Part shown: one piece after another, positions 43,490-51,477 of the stretch
Layout of the letters: every line of letters starts with the position of its first letter
Numbering within the stretch: the stretch's first letter is position 1
Source: Idiomarina ramblicola
GTDB taxonomy: Bacteria > Pseudomonadota > Gammaproteobacteria > Enterobacterales > Alteromonadaceae
Length of the DNA: 64,000 nucleotides
Assembly: GCF_003987255.1 (NCBI RefSeq)
Contig: NZ_PIQC01000004.1
Location: 186,001 to 250,000, forward strand
Reading direction: 5' to 3'
Made by a program: the position numbers and the translations under genes
Notes under the pieces: model-generated
Told to the model about the DNA's origin: nothing
Database searches by the model: none
What the model saw: the letters and a program-made list of their open reading frames with translations, nothing else

Positions 43490-44176
43490 GTGCGAATATT
43501 TAAAATTCTTTTATCTGTTTTTATATTGCTTCTTTTTGCGTCTTTTATCTTTTTTAAAAAGGATGCGATAGCATGCGAAATGATCGGGCAGACACATTTT
43601 TCTAAGATTTCAACAAATCTCTATGTTGATGACAGTCTTGACGAAGCACAGAAATCGAACTTGATAGAAGCAATAAATGATGCAATCGAAAGAGTTTCAA
43701 ATGTGTATGGTAACCCTATATCTTCACCAAGAATTATTGCTACAACTGAGGATAAGTACTCCAGTTTTGGCTTTAATCCAACGGGCATGCAAGCATCAGG
43801 GTTCTTTAGAGAGTGCATATTTCTAGGCCCTAAGGGGCTGAACACAGACGTGATAGCGCATGAATTTGTTCATGCAGAGGTAAGGTACAGAACTGGCCCT
43901 CTTGTAGAGCTTACGCAATTACCAGCCTGGTTTATTGAAGGAACAGGTATTAAAGTTGACTATCGCAGACCTTTTTTACTTGAAAATATAGAGATAACAG
44001 AGGAAGAACTAGCAAAAGTTAAATCTATTTTTTTTCTAAGCGACTTTCCAAATACAAGTGTGAAATACTACCAAGCATCAAGAATAGCGGTTGAACCAAT
44101 GCATACTAAAAGTTTGTACTCAGGATTGGAAAGGTTAAACAATGGAGAGAAGTTTGAAGTGGTATTTAGGTTGTGA
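43490..44176 (+). CDS. integron cassette gene 2, HExxH protease-like protein
   Basis: The 228-residue protein has an N-terminal hydrophobic segment (ILLSVFILLLFASFIFFKK), so it is membrane-anchored or exported, and a zinc-protease motif HEFVH in VIAHEFVHAEVRYRTG, followed by a downstream LPAWFIEGTG, which gives the Glu ligand expected of gluzincins (WFIEG). The layout resembles small M61/peptidase_MA-like proteins. It ends one base before the second attC site. The substrate is unknown. Confidence 0.65.
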   Translation: MRIFKILLSVFILLLFASFIFFKKDAIACEMIGQTHFSKISTNLYVDDSLDEAQKSNLIEAINDAIERVSNVYGNPISSPRIIATTEDKYSSFGFNPTGMQASGFFRECIFLGPKGLNTDVIAHEFVHAEVRYRTGPLVELTQLPAWFIEGTGIKVDYRRPFLLENIEITEEELAKVKSIFFLSDFPNTSVKYYQASRIAVEPMHTKSLYSGLERLNNGEKFEVVFRL

Positions 44177-44248
44177 AACTAACAAGGCGCTACTACGGAA
44201 AGTTTACTCGCTGAGGCTCCTATATTTCCGCAGAGCGTGGCGTTAAGT
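44177..44248 (+). repeat. attC site 2
   Basis: AACTAACAAGGCGCTACTAC opens the site and CCGCAGAGCGTGGCGTTAAG closes it. The inner arms GGCGCTACTACGGAAA and TTTCCGCAGAGCGTGGC pair over most of their length. Confidence 0.75.
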
Positions 44249-44261
44249 GGCAATAGGAATT

Positions 44262-44552
44262 ATGAATATACTATTAGGAGTTCTCGCAGTAGCGACACTC
44301 TTGTCAGGTTGCGCCTCTGCATATTATTGGTATCAATCCAGTAAGGTTATGGTTATGCCTATGGAAATGATTAAAGGCGAGCTGCAACCTATTCCTGTTG
44401 AATCAAACCCAACTGAGTGGATAAGGGCAGTTTATTTAGGTATTGAGAAGGCAGGAGACTTTAATAAAAAAGCATCCGTATATACAGCAATTGCTGTTTT
44501 TCTCAGTGTTGTGGCATCGCTCATCAGTGTGCTCAGTGCAAGTGCCACTTAA
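44262..44552 (+). CDS. integron cassette gene 3, small membrane protein
   Basis: The product (96 residues from ATG 44262) begins MNILLGVLAVATLLSGCASA, which fits a lipoprotein-type signal (LLSGC) or a membrane helix, and has a second hydrophobic stretch (ASVYTAIAVFLSVVASLISV) at the C-terminus. Its stop codon TAA overlaps the TAACAA of the third attC site, as is usual for cassettes. AGGA lies just before the ATG; a GTG at 44247 is possible. Function unknown. Confidence 0.55.
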   Translation: MNILLGVLAVATLLSGCASAYYWYQSSKVMVMPMEMIKGELQPIPVESNPTEWIRAVYLGIEKAGDFNKKASVYTAIAVFLSVVASLISVLSASAT

Positions 44553-44590
44553 CAAGTCAAGGCAGAAGGTCGCTGCTTGAGGCGTTAGAA
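44547..44590 (+). repeat. attC site 3
   Basis: CTTAACAAGTCAAGGCAG and CTGCTTGAGGCGTTAG form the two halves of a short site of about 44 bases. CAAGGCAG pairs with CTGCTTG. It ends the cassette array; no further cassette follows. Confidence 0.65.
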
Positions 44591-44709
44591 GAGAGGGATC
44601 GTCGAGATGAACTAGGCTCATACGGAGTATCGCCAAGAGATTGGAGCATACCTGGTTAGCTTCCCAAGCGAAGTGCCATTGAATGCATTAAAGATGTGGG
44701 GGTCTGAAT

Positions 44710-45234
44710 TTACCTTTGAGCTTCAAGCGCGCCCCGCATTTCCGCGTTTTCGATTAACAGTTTTGCGTTTTGCTGTGCAAGGCTATCTAGCTCTGTTTGC
44801 AGTTCATCAAGTTCACTCTCCAGCTTTTGTACACATTCATCTGCAGAGCGTTCACTTTCCTTATAATGCTCTAGTGCCTGTTCGTGAGTCGCTTCAAGGC
44901 TTTTAAGGCGTCGCTCGAAAAGCTGCTGCGCATCGTGGTAAGCAGCAATTGCCATATGCTCCATTGCGTGAGTGACTTTACCGATTAAGGTCTGGACGTT
45001 TTCGGCATAAACATTAGGAAGCGAATCAAACGTTAAGTTCTCTCGGTTGCAGTCATAAAGTGGGTCATCTCGATTATCGCAGTACGCCTGCCAAATACTC
45101 TTAATGCGAGCGAGCCCGCCACGGTCGCCAAGCTCTTTGCGGATAGCGCCCGGATTCGGGCGCTTTCCTCGTTTTTCCAACGCTAAGCCAGCGTCGATAA
45201 TTTCCTGCTCAGTAACTTCCGCGTGGCGAGCCAT
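44710..45234 (-). CDS. KfrA-type DNA-binding coiled-coil protein
   Basis: The 174-residue protein has the KfrA N-terminal domain (ARHAEVTEQEIIDAGLALEK, RPNPGAIRKELGDRGGLARI, IKSIWQAYCDN) and a C-terminal coiled coil of about 90 residues (ESERSADECVQKLESELDEL, QTELDSLAQQNAKLL). KfrA proteins bind their own promoters and help plasmid or island maintenance by forming filaments on DNA. An AT-rich inverted repeat before its start may be its operator. It lies beside an HD-type gene and the integrase, typical of mobile islands. Confidence 0.85.
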   Translation of the reverse strand: MARHAEVTEQEIIDAGLALEKRGKRPNPGAIRKELGDRGGLARIKSIWQAYCDNRDDPLYDCNRENLTFDSLPNVYAENVQTLIGKVTHAMEHMAIAAYHDAQQLFERRLKSLEATHEQALEHYKESERSADECVQKLESELDELQTELDSLAQQNAKLLIENAEMRGALEAQR

Positions 45235-45249
45235 AACAGTCTCCTTTCA

Positions 45250-45285
45250 ACGAAATTAATTTAATTAATGAAATTAAAGTTTCGT
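45250..45285. promoter_or_regulatory. AT-rich inverted repeat, possible KfrA operator
   Basis: ACGAAA (45250-45255) and TTTCGT (45280-45285) flank an AT-rich centre containing TTAATTAA, directly upstream of the kfrA-like start codon. KfrA is known to bind its own promoter. Confidence 0.45.
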
Positions 45286-45291
45286 GAGCAC

Positions 45292-46212
45292 TTAGACGAA
45301 AGCCGGTGTATCAATCTCGGCCTCAGCAAGAAATGCCATCGATTGCTGACTGACCTTACTACTCTTAACTGAGCGAGCTAGAACGTCGTAGAGCAAGGCT
45401 TCGTTTTGACCGCATGTGTGCTCGCGAAAAATGCCAGACGTCCAGATATAACGCAGTTGGTTAGCCAACGATGGTGAGTGATACTCAAGGTTATGTAACG
45501 CATCAGCACATACCTCGAGGGTCAGCAGCTCAGGCTCAACCAGAGTACCCAGAGCGGTTTTCGTAGAACCAGCAGTCAGCGTTCGTGTTTTACCGACGGC
45601 ATGCAGTAGCGCAGCGACAACCGCAACATCACGCTCAATATCAGTCAGCGCATGAACACCTGACACATTCCACGCAACCTCAACAGCATGCTCAATTAGG
45701 CCTCCGACATATGCGTGATGCGACCTAAGGCTTGCCGGGCATTGCAGGAATGAGATCCCGATTTTGGGCTGGAGCAAAACATCATCGATAAAGCGCCGCA
45801 TTAACGGTGATTGGATGCGAGCATATAGCACTAGAAAAGCCTTAAAAACATCGGGCTGGGGACATTGAGACAAAGGGAGAGCCGACAAGCTATTACCCAG
45901 GCGTTTGCTGGCAGCTGCGCAAGTCAAATTCTTACATACCCGAACAATTCCAACGCGAGTTGGCAACGCTGCAACCTCAACATGAACCATGCTGTGCTCA
46001 AGAATCACCTCATCTGCAACTTGGTCATGTCGTGCAATAACGGTAAGGTCGCCAGAGCTATCAGATAGGGTCAGTTCAAACACTTCGTTATCTCGCTCAG
46101 GCGAAACCGCCTTCAAGGCCGAAAGGTAATAACGTCCGATAAAACGTCGATAAATGGCAGCGTCGGCCAAAAGCGGCTGTACAGTTTCATGAGTTGTTGT
46201 ATTCATAGTCAT
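45292..46212 (-). CDS. OB-fold/HD-like protein (YhaM/TraI-N type)
   Basis: The 306-residue protein has an N-terminal OB-like part (YYLSALKAVSPERDNEVFEL, TLSDSSGDLTVIARHD) and then an HD-superfamily domain with RSHHAYVGGLIEHAVEVAWN and VAALLHAVGKTRTL. The second motif reads HA instead of HD, so one metal ligand is changed. The order OB plus HD resembles YhaM exonucleases and the N-terminal domain of TraI/MobH relaxases. It is adjacent to kfrA-like and integrase genes. Activity is uncertain because of the HA change. Confidence 0.6.
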   Translation of the reverse strand: MTMNTTTHETVQPLLADAAIYRRFIGRYYLSALKAVSPERDNEVFELTLSDSSGDLTVIARHDQVADEVILEHSMVHVEVAALPTRVGIVRVCKNLTCAAASKRLGNSLSALPLSQCPQPDVFKAFLVLYARIQSPLMRRFIDDVLLQPKIGISFLQCPASLRSHHAYVGGLIEHAVEVAWNVSGVHALTDIERDVAVVAALLHAVGKTRTLTAGSTKTALGTLVEPELLTLEVCADALHNLEYHSPSLANQLRYIWTSGIFREHTCGQNEALLYDVLARSVKSSKVSQQSMAFLAEAEIDTPAFV

Positions 46213-46256
46213 TCTCCAAGAAATATTAAATCGTTAACGTGACTAGAGCGAAGCTC

Positions 46257-47435
46257 TTACGCACCATCTGGCCTAAAGTCATTGAAATTTGATTTGAGCA
46301 ATCGCTCGAATGCGGAGCCGTCTTGTCGGGTCAGGTTCCGCACATAACGCGAGTAAACTCGGAACAACATTTCTGTTGTTGTGTGGCCCATTTGACGGGC
46401 AATCCATTCAGGGCTCTCCCCTGCTGCCAGCCAGAGTGTGGCCGCCGTGTGGCGCGTTTGATAAGGTCGGCGTTTACGTAACCCCAAATGCCGTAACAGT
46501 GGGTACCAGACGCGTTTAGTGACGTTGTTATGCGACAGCGGCGAGCCATTGCGGGTGCAAAAGACAAACTTCATGTCACCGGTGGCGTCGTGCTGGCTTT
46601 TGAGTGCATCGAACACCAGCTGGCTCATATCAATAGCCCGAAACGAGCCATCGTTTTTGGTGCTTTGGATTTCGCCATTAACGATGGTGCTTCGCACCAT
46701 GATTTGGCGGCGCTCGAAATCTACCGCATCCCACTGCAAGCCATCGATTTCCGCTGTTCGCATACCGGTGAAAAATCGCACCGTGTAGTAGTCTCGGAAA
46801 TCCGCACGCACGGTCTCAATGATGAGTCGCACCTCTTCGATCGAAAATGGCTCAACATCAGTACGCGGAACTTTAAGCGATTTAATTCCTTGGTAAGGTG
46901 AGCTAAAGTTATAGCGGTTGGCTGCTTCATTCAAAATCATGCGCAAAGGCGTCATGATGTGGTTTATCCGCGACGGCGATAACTGCTTGTTGCTTCGAGT
47001 TTTCACTTTGGCGAGGGATGCTCGAAACTCCAATATGTCGGCTTTGGTGATGCGGCCAACCTCTTTATCTCCAAACGCTGGAAGCAAATAGCCATTCAGG
47101 GTTCTTCTAACCGTATCTGCGTGAGATGTCCGCCACTGAATACGCATTTCAGCAAACCAGGTCTCTGCGAAATCACTGAAGAGCGGCGTGTCTAAATGCT
47201 GACTGCGCACCTGCATTTCCTTGAATTGCTGCGCCTTAGGGCTGCCCGGAAAGTGCTTGGCATAATCAAAGGTGCCTAACGTAATCTCCGCTTCAATCCG
47301 GTCGAGCAACTTCTGTACTCGCTTGCGGTTCTCCTTGGTATCCGCAAGAGAAGTTTGCTCGCGACAGCGTTTGCCCTTGTATCGGAAATCGATGAACAAT
47401 TTCCCGGTCTCGGGACGAGCGTTAATACTACCCAT
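46257..47435 (-). CDS. tyrosine site-specific integrase
   Basis: The 392-residue protein has an N-terminal arm-binding part (ARPETGKLFIDFRYKGKRCR), a SAM-like core-binding domain (FADFAETWFAEM-like region, DTVRRTLNGYLLPAF) and the catalytic domain with R226 (FFTGMRTAEIDG), K260 (STKNDGSFR), R328 (PYQTRHTAA), H351 (ARQMGHTTTE) and Y361 (VYSRY). It cuts and rejoins DNA at att sites. Its start overlaps the excisionase-like gene by 8 bp. The tRNA-Arg at 50250-50326 is the likely attB. All catalytic residues appear present. Confidence 0.93.
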   Translation of the reverse strand: MGSINARPETGKLFIDFRYKGKRCREQTSLADTKENRKRVQKLLDRIEAEITLGTFDYAKHFPGSPKAQQFKEMQVRSQHLDTPLFSDFAETWFAEMRIQWRTSHADTVRRTLNGYLLPAFGDKEVGRITKADILEFRASLAKVKTRSNKQLSPSRINHIMTPLRMILNEAANRYNFSSPYQGIKSLKVPRTDVEPFSIEEVRLIIETVRADFRDYYTVRFFTGMRTAEIDGLQWDAVDFERRQIMVRSTIVNGEIQSTKNDGSFRAIDMSQLVFDALKSQHDATGDMKFVFCTRNGSPLSHNNVTKRVWYPLLRHLGLRKRRPYQTRHTAATLWLAAGESPEWIARQMGHTTTEMLFRVYSRYVRNLTRQDGSAFERLLKSNFNDFRPDGA

Positions 47436-47667
47436 GAGCTACGGCTCCTTTTGTCATTGGAATAGCAAGCGAACTCGACGATTCCTGACCTATGTCACGC
47501 TGAATAGCTTCCCACAGAAACAAGATCTTTCTGCCTCCAAAAGGGCGGATGTAGTGAATGCCCTCATGCAGCACCGAATCTTTCAGCTGCTCTCGAATAG
47601 TGCGAGGATCATATTTAATCCTCTCTGCCAGTTCGGCAGTCGTTAAAAGCGTCATGTCATTTAACAT
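47428..47667 (-). CDS. excisionase-like helix-turn-helix protein
   Basis: From ATG 47667 (GAGGAG upstream) it has 79 residues with a winged-helix pattern (TTAELAERIKYDPRTIREQL, IRPFGGRKILFLWEAIQRDI). This fits small excisionase/AlpA-like proteins that direct excision by bending DNA at att sites. It overlaps the integrase start by eight bases, so the two are cotranscribed. One copy of a 15-bp operator motif covers its start codon. Assignment rests on position and fold. Confidence 0.75.
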   Translation of the reverse strand: MLNDMTLLTTAELAERIKYDPRTIREQLKDSVLHEGIHYIRPFGGRKILFLWEAIQRDIGQESSSSLAIPMTKGAVAHG

Positions 47668-47794
47668 GGCAAACTCCTCAGTTGGTTGATACACTGAATG
47701 GCATAACGTATTTCTAAACTTCAAATTGCCATCCTGAATGACATATTAACACGCAAAATATCATTTGCAATGCTTTTTTGTCATTTAAGATGGC
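47656..47794. promoter_or_regulatory. three copies of a 15-bp operator between xis-like and cro-like genes
   Basis: GTCATTTAACATGGC (47656-47670), its inverted variant GCCATCCTGAATGAC (47728-47742) and GTCATTTAAGATGGC (47780-47794) lie between the excisionase-like gene and the divergent repressor. The first covers the excisionase start codon. This resembles a phage-type switch region. A weaker fourth copy may lie at 47759-47773. Confidence 0.75.
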
Positions 47795-47812
47795 ATTTAT
47801 TGAGAGGCAGTG

Positions 47813-48016
47813 ATGATTAAGTGTCATTTAGCTCGAATGATGGGTGAGCGAAAGCTCAAGATAATGGACGTTGCACGCGATACTGGATTGAATCGTAATA
47901 CCGTGACATTGTTGTATAAAGAAACCGCTCAGCGGATTGATTTCGCCGCTCTGGAAGCGCTCTGTAAGTATTTTGATTGTGAGGTTGGTGAGCTTTTGGA
48001 AGTTGCCGACAGTTAG
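47813..48016 (+). CDS. Cro/CI-type small repressor
   Basis: The 67-68-residue protein has a compact XRE fold (HLARMMGERKLKIMDVARDT, GLNRNTVTLLYKETAQRIDF, YFDCEVGELLEV), close to YozG-type regulators. It can start at ATG 47813 or 47810, which are adjacent; GAGAGGCAG precedes them. It is divergent from xis and int and is the natural candidate for the 15-bp operators between them. It likely keeps excision off until a signal arrives. Confidence 0.85.
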   Translation: MIKCHLARMMGERKLKIMDVARDTGLNRNTVTLLYKETAQRIDFAALEALCKYFDCEVGELLEVADS

Positions 48017-48204
48017 TAGGTAGTTGGCGGTATTGGTTTATTTCGGTCATTAAGTATGTAGATTTTTATTGCTCATTTTTTCTAGAAAAAACGCAATATA
48101 TATAACTATTAACTTTTATTTCAACAAATGGACTCGTATGTACTTGATGTGAATTGAACGTAAATGGTGTGCTAGTACAACATAAAAGTGTTAGAAGGAA
48201 CTAT

Positions 48205-48750
48205 ATGGATCGTTTATGTATTGCATGCGGCTTAGATTGGTCGGCAATTGCTGCTTGGGTTCAGGCAATAGGAAGTATTATCGCGATTGGTGTTGCGATA
48301 GCTGTTCCTGCAAGACAGCATAAAAAGGATCAGGAACGAACTAAAGAGGAAAAGAAACGCCGCGCTCAAGCTTTGTCATTATCACTATTGCCAGTTTTAT
48401 ATAAACTTAGAGCTTCCGTTCAGCATTTTATCACTGAACAAACCGCCAAAGAGCCAGAGGCCTTGGTCGGAAAAGATGAACATGATGGAAATTTTTTTAG
48501 CCACGCGCCCGAACTGAGAAGTTATCTTGCTATTGCCCCAGATTTGGACGAGTTCCAGGAGCTATTTTCTAAGCTCATCGCATCAATGTTGCAGTCCGAG
48601 GAAATGTTGAACTTCACAACGAGAATGCAGCGGGGTGGATATCACAGCAGCTGGATAAATAACCTCGAATTTTTTATTGAGCATGCTAACAACCTAAATA
48701 CCAAAAACAATGAGTTAATTCGCTCAATTGAAAATGCGCATGGTTTATAG
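48205..48750 (+). CDS. membrane-anchored hypothetical protein
   Basis: From ATG 48205 (AAGGA upstream) the protein has 181 residues with an N-terminal helix (AIAAWVQAIGSIIAIGVAIA), a basic stretch (RQHKKDQERTKEEKKRR) and a helical domain. The layout, one membrane helix, a charged linker and a cytosolic domain, is common in phage-island accessory proteins. I do not recognise the family. A CxxC-like RLCIACGL lies at the very N-terminus. Confidence 0.6.
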   Translation: MDRLCIACGLDWSAIAAWVQAIGSIIAIGVAIAVPARQHKKDQERTKEEKKRRAQALSLSLLPVLYKLRASVQHFITEQTAKEPEALVGKDEHDGNFFSHAPELRSYLAIAPDLDEFQELFSKLIASMLQSEEMLNFTTRMQRGGYHSSWINNLEFFIEHANNLNTKNNELIRSIENAHGL

Positions 48751-48869
48751 ATACTTTGGTGGAAATAGCGTTCCTTGTAACAATCTTGGATACAGCGACG
48801 ACTACTTCATTGAGGTTTCGCCTCTAAGCCCCACATGCTGGCGAAATTAGCATAATAACGGAATAAAAT

Positions 48870-49598
48870 ATGTGCGACTTACTATTTTCCTTTCAAGAAT
48901 TTCTTAAGATAGTTCCCGGATTAGCTATTTTCCCACTAACGTTTTATCTGGCTTGGAGAAAAATCGGTAGGAAAGTAAGTTGTTCTCTCACTGTCGGCAG
49001 CGACCGAATAAGCGAAGAAAGAATTACCAGTATTGTATTAACAAACCATAAAGATAGCCCAGTTGCTATTTTTGAAGTTAGTGCGGTATGTGAAGACGAT
49101 ATCTCGCTTTCACTAGAAAAACCTAACCCACCAATTATCTTGAAATCATTGGAGTCTGTGGTAATCGAAACAGAACCATATTCTAATTTAACGATTGGCG
49201 GAGATAAGTACAGTCCAGAATTGCTTTTTGGAAAAATTCAGGTTTATGTTGCCTGCTCAGACGAAATTATAAAGTGCAAAATGGTTTCGCACCCAACACT
49301 TTTTAATCACATGAAATTTAATCATTTAACACAAGCTAGTAAAAATACATATAAATTCAATGGTTTTGTCTACAATGAAAAAGTTAAATACGCAATTATC
49401 TATAATATGAATTCCGAAGTAAAAACCGCTTTTGTAGACCATTCGGGCTTTATTAGTGGAGATGGTGATTTTCACTATAACTTGGTTCCTCAAGAACAAA
49501 TGCGCTCTGAAACAACCGTTAGGGAATTTCTCAAAATAATGGAAGTAAGTCCTCAGTTTCAAATTTTAGGTGTTGAACGTCTTGAAACTACAAATTAA
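48870..49598 (+). CDS. hypothetical protein with N-terminal membrane helix
   Basis: The 242-residue protein has one hydrophobic segment (FLKIVPGLAIFPLTFYLAWR) and a beta-rich body (ITSIVLTNHKDSPVAIFEVS, VVIETEPYSNLTIGGD) that looks Ig-like. It is AT-rich like its neighbours, unlike the flanking core genes. No family is recognised. Confidence 0.6.
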   Translation: MCDLLFSFQEFLKIVPGLAIFPLTFYLAWRKIGRKVSCSLTVGSDRISEERITSIVLTNHKDSPVAIFEVSAVCEDDISLSLEKPNPPIILKSLESVVIETEPYSNLTIGGDKYSPELLFGKIQVYVACSDEIIKCKMVSHPTLFNHMKFNHLTQASKNTYKFNGFVYNEKVKYAIIYNMNSEVKTAFVDHSGFISGDGDFHYNLVPQEQMRSETTVREFLKIMEVSPQFQILGVERLETTN

Positions 49599-49628
49599 AA
49601 ACCACCGTTTATCGCGGACTTATATGTT

Positions 49629-49916
49629 ATGAACCAGAAATATTGGAAGATCGAAGGGTTTGATGGTGCTGATAAGATCTTTGAAAAAAAGGTTAGGGCT
49701 TGGGCATTTTCTGAAAGCAAGATTCAGGAGGCCTTGAAGGCATTAGCCTCTCGTGGGGGCCTAGAACTAGATGAAATTTTAGGGGCTTATGCTCGTAAGG
49801 GGGCAAAGGAAGCAAACGAGTTACTCGTCGTGAATCGAGAGCAAGGAAACCCGATATTTTCTTGTGGCGAAAATCCACACTTCATTGCCACGGTAATCTA
49901 TGAGAATGATTCATAA
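49629..49916 (+). CDS. small hypothetical protein
   Basis: The 95-residue protein starts MNQKYWKIEGFDGADKIFEK and has a helical middle (KIQEALKALASRGGLELDEI, LGAYARKGAKEANELL) and a beta-like end (CGENPHFIATVIYEND). I do not recognise it. It follows the previous gene by 30 bp in the same direction, so they may share a transcript. Confidence 0.5.
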   Translation: MNQKYWKIEGFDGADKIFEKKVRAWAFSESKIQEALKALASRGGLELDEILGAYARKGAKEANELLVVNREQGNPIFSCGENPHFIATVIYENDS

Positions 49917-50249
49917 CATGAGACTGTACCCAAGAAATTTCTGCTGTTACACCTTATGCATGAGTTCGCCCAAAATCCGCTTTTAAAAGCTTGCCGCTTA
50001 ATTTGGAGACAAGCTGTTCCCCCTACTCGTATAATTTAGAGTTTATTGCCACTCTACTAAGGCAAAGGTCAAAATTTACATCCGCTAATTTGTCACCCAC
50101 AACCACGGCCACAATCTGGACACAGAATGGACACAGCCCTGATCCACCGCAAAATCAGCCACAACAGCTAACGGTCACGCCGAAAAAACAGCAAAGAGAA
50201 GAATTTAGAGTAGATACGAAAGGAAGAAAATCGCTAAAGGCTAGGGAAA
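49917..50249. other. region between last cargo gene and tRNA-Arg
   Basis: No gene is visible. A hydroxyl-poor CAAC-rich stretch around 50100-50180 has no recognised role. The right end flows into the tRNA 3' end. Confidence 0.4.
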
Positions 50250-50326
50250 TGGCGCGCCCGACAGGAGTCGAACCTGTGACCTCCGCCTCCGGAGGGCGGC
50301 GCTCTATCCAGCTGAGCTACGGGCGC
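50250..50326 (-). tRNA. tRNA-Arg(CCG)
   Basis: On the minus strand the sequence starts GCGCCCGTAGCTCAGCTGGA and ends CGGGCGC-G-CCA. The acceptor arms pair over 7 bp, the D-stem and T-loop (GGTTCGAATCC) are standard, and the anticodon in CCTCCGGAG reads CCG. CCA is encoded. It is 77 bases long and marks the right edge of the island. Confidence 0.95.
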
Positions 50327-50369
50327 ATTTCCAAATTTTGACTTCTAACCACTGTGCCTATTTACCGAA

Positions 50370-50419
<50 letters not shown>

Positions 50420-50569
50420 GTCGTTAGGAGTATTCAGAGCAGGCGTGGATTTTAGGGAATATCGGCCGCAATGTCCAGTGCTGCGGCTGTCACAAAAGCT
50501 TAAATGAACTGTCAACGGCGGTTCATCTACGGAGTGGAGTATAGAAGAAACCCACAGTGGGAGATCGTC

Positions 50570-51373
50570 ATGCCCCAGGCTCGTTTAAATGCCCGAACGT
50601 TGTTTATTTCCGATATCCATCTTGGCTCTAAAGACTGCAAAGCCGAGTTCCTACTTCACTTACTCAAACGCGTTGATGTTGAACGACTGTACCTGGTTGG
50701 TGATATCGTCGATTTTTGGGCGATGAAGCGGCAGATCTTCTGGCCCGCACTGCATCACCAAGTCATTCAACAAGTACTCTCCATGGCGCGAAGCGGCGTG
50801 GAGGTTATTTATATTCCCGGCAATCACGACGAGGTGATGCGTAAGTACCGCCACCCCGATGTAGCCAGTATTCGCATTCAGCGTCAAGCCATTCACACCA
50901 CCGCAGACAACAAGCGTCTGCTGGTTTTGCATGGCGACGTGTTTGACGCAGAAACCTGTCATAGCCGCTGGCTTTCATTTGTCGGTGATCATCTTTACGA
51001 CTTCTTGCTATGGCTCAATCGCCAGACACATCGCGTGCGTAACCTGTTCGGACATAACTACTGGTCTTTGTCAGCCTACGTTAAAAGCCAAATTGGTAAA
51101 GCGGAAGAAGTCATTGGCCACTATCGTGCGGCGGCTCTTCGTGAAACCAATAAACGCGGCTTGGATGGCATTGTCTGTGGGCACATTCACCATCCCGAAC
51201 TGGTTGAATCCGATAAGCTGCTGTACGCCAATACCGGTGACTGGGTTGAGAACTGCACAGCGCTGTTCGAAAGCCATGAAGGCGAGTTGTCTTTAATGAA
51301 ATATACGCTGTCTGATGCAAAACCGGTTCGCTTTAGTCGCCGCCGTCAGCGCTCATACAACAACGCCGCGTGA
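50570..51373 (+). CDS. LpxH-like metallophosphoesterase
   Basis: From ATG 50570 (GGGAG upstream) the protein has 267 residues with all five phosphoesterase motifs: SDIHLGSKD, GDIVDFW, GNHDEVM, HGDVFD and GHIHHPE. It resembles UDP-2,3-diacylglucosamine hydrolases (LpxH/LpxG-type) of lipid A synthesis, but the long C-terminal part and the GNHDE motif instead of GNRD suggest a paralogous group. The N-terminal extension to 50504 lacks a ribosome site. It is a core-like gene and marks the return to chromosomal backbone. Confidence 0.8.
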   Translation: MPQARLNARTLFISDIHLGSKDCKAEFLLHLLKRVDVERLYLVGDIVDFWAMKRQIFWPALHHQVIQQVLSMARSGVEVIYIPGNHDEVMRKYRHPDVASIRIQRQAIHTTADNKRLLVLHGDVFDAETCHSRWLSFVGDHLYDFLLWLNRQTHRVRNLFGHNYWSLSAYVKSQIGKAEEVIGHYRAAALRETNKRGLDGIVCGHIHHPELVESDKLLYANTGDWVENCTALFESHEGELSLMKYTLSDAKPVRFSRRRQRSYNNAA

Positions 51374-51429
51374 GACGAAAGCCATACGCTCAATGAAAAA
51401 TGAGCAAGGACTAACGCTTGTGGCAATAA

Positions 51430-51451
51430 GCAGCCAGAGCTTTCTGGCTGC
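51430..51451. terminator. bidirectional hairpin
   Basis: GCAGCCAGA and TCTGGCTGC form perfect 9-bp arms around GCTT between two convergent genes. No T-run follows, so strength is uncertain. Confidence 0.5.
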
Positions 51452-51477
51452 CTGTCGGTTAACGGCTACTTGTCCGG

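Noticed and set aside
48760-48870. Possible fourth attC site (TTGTAACAA after the 48205-48750 gene)
   Set aside because: The opening box is present, but no GTTAG-type closing box or matching inner arms follow.
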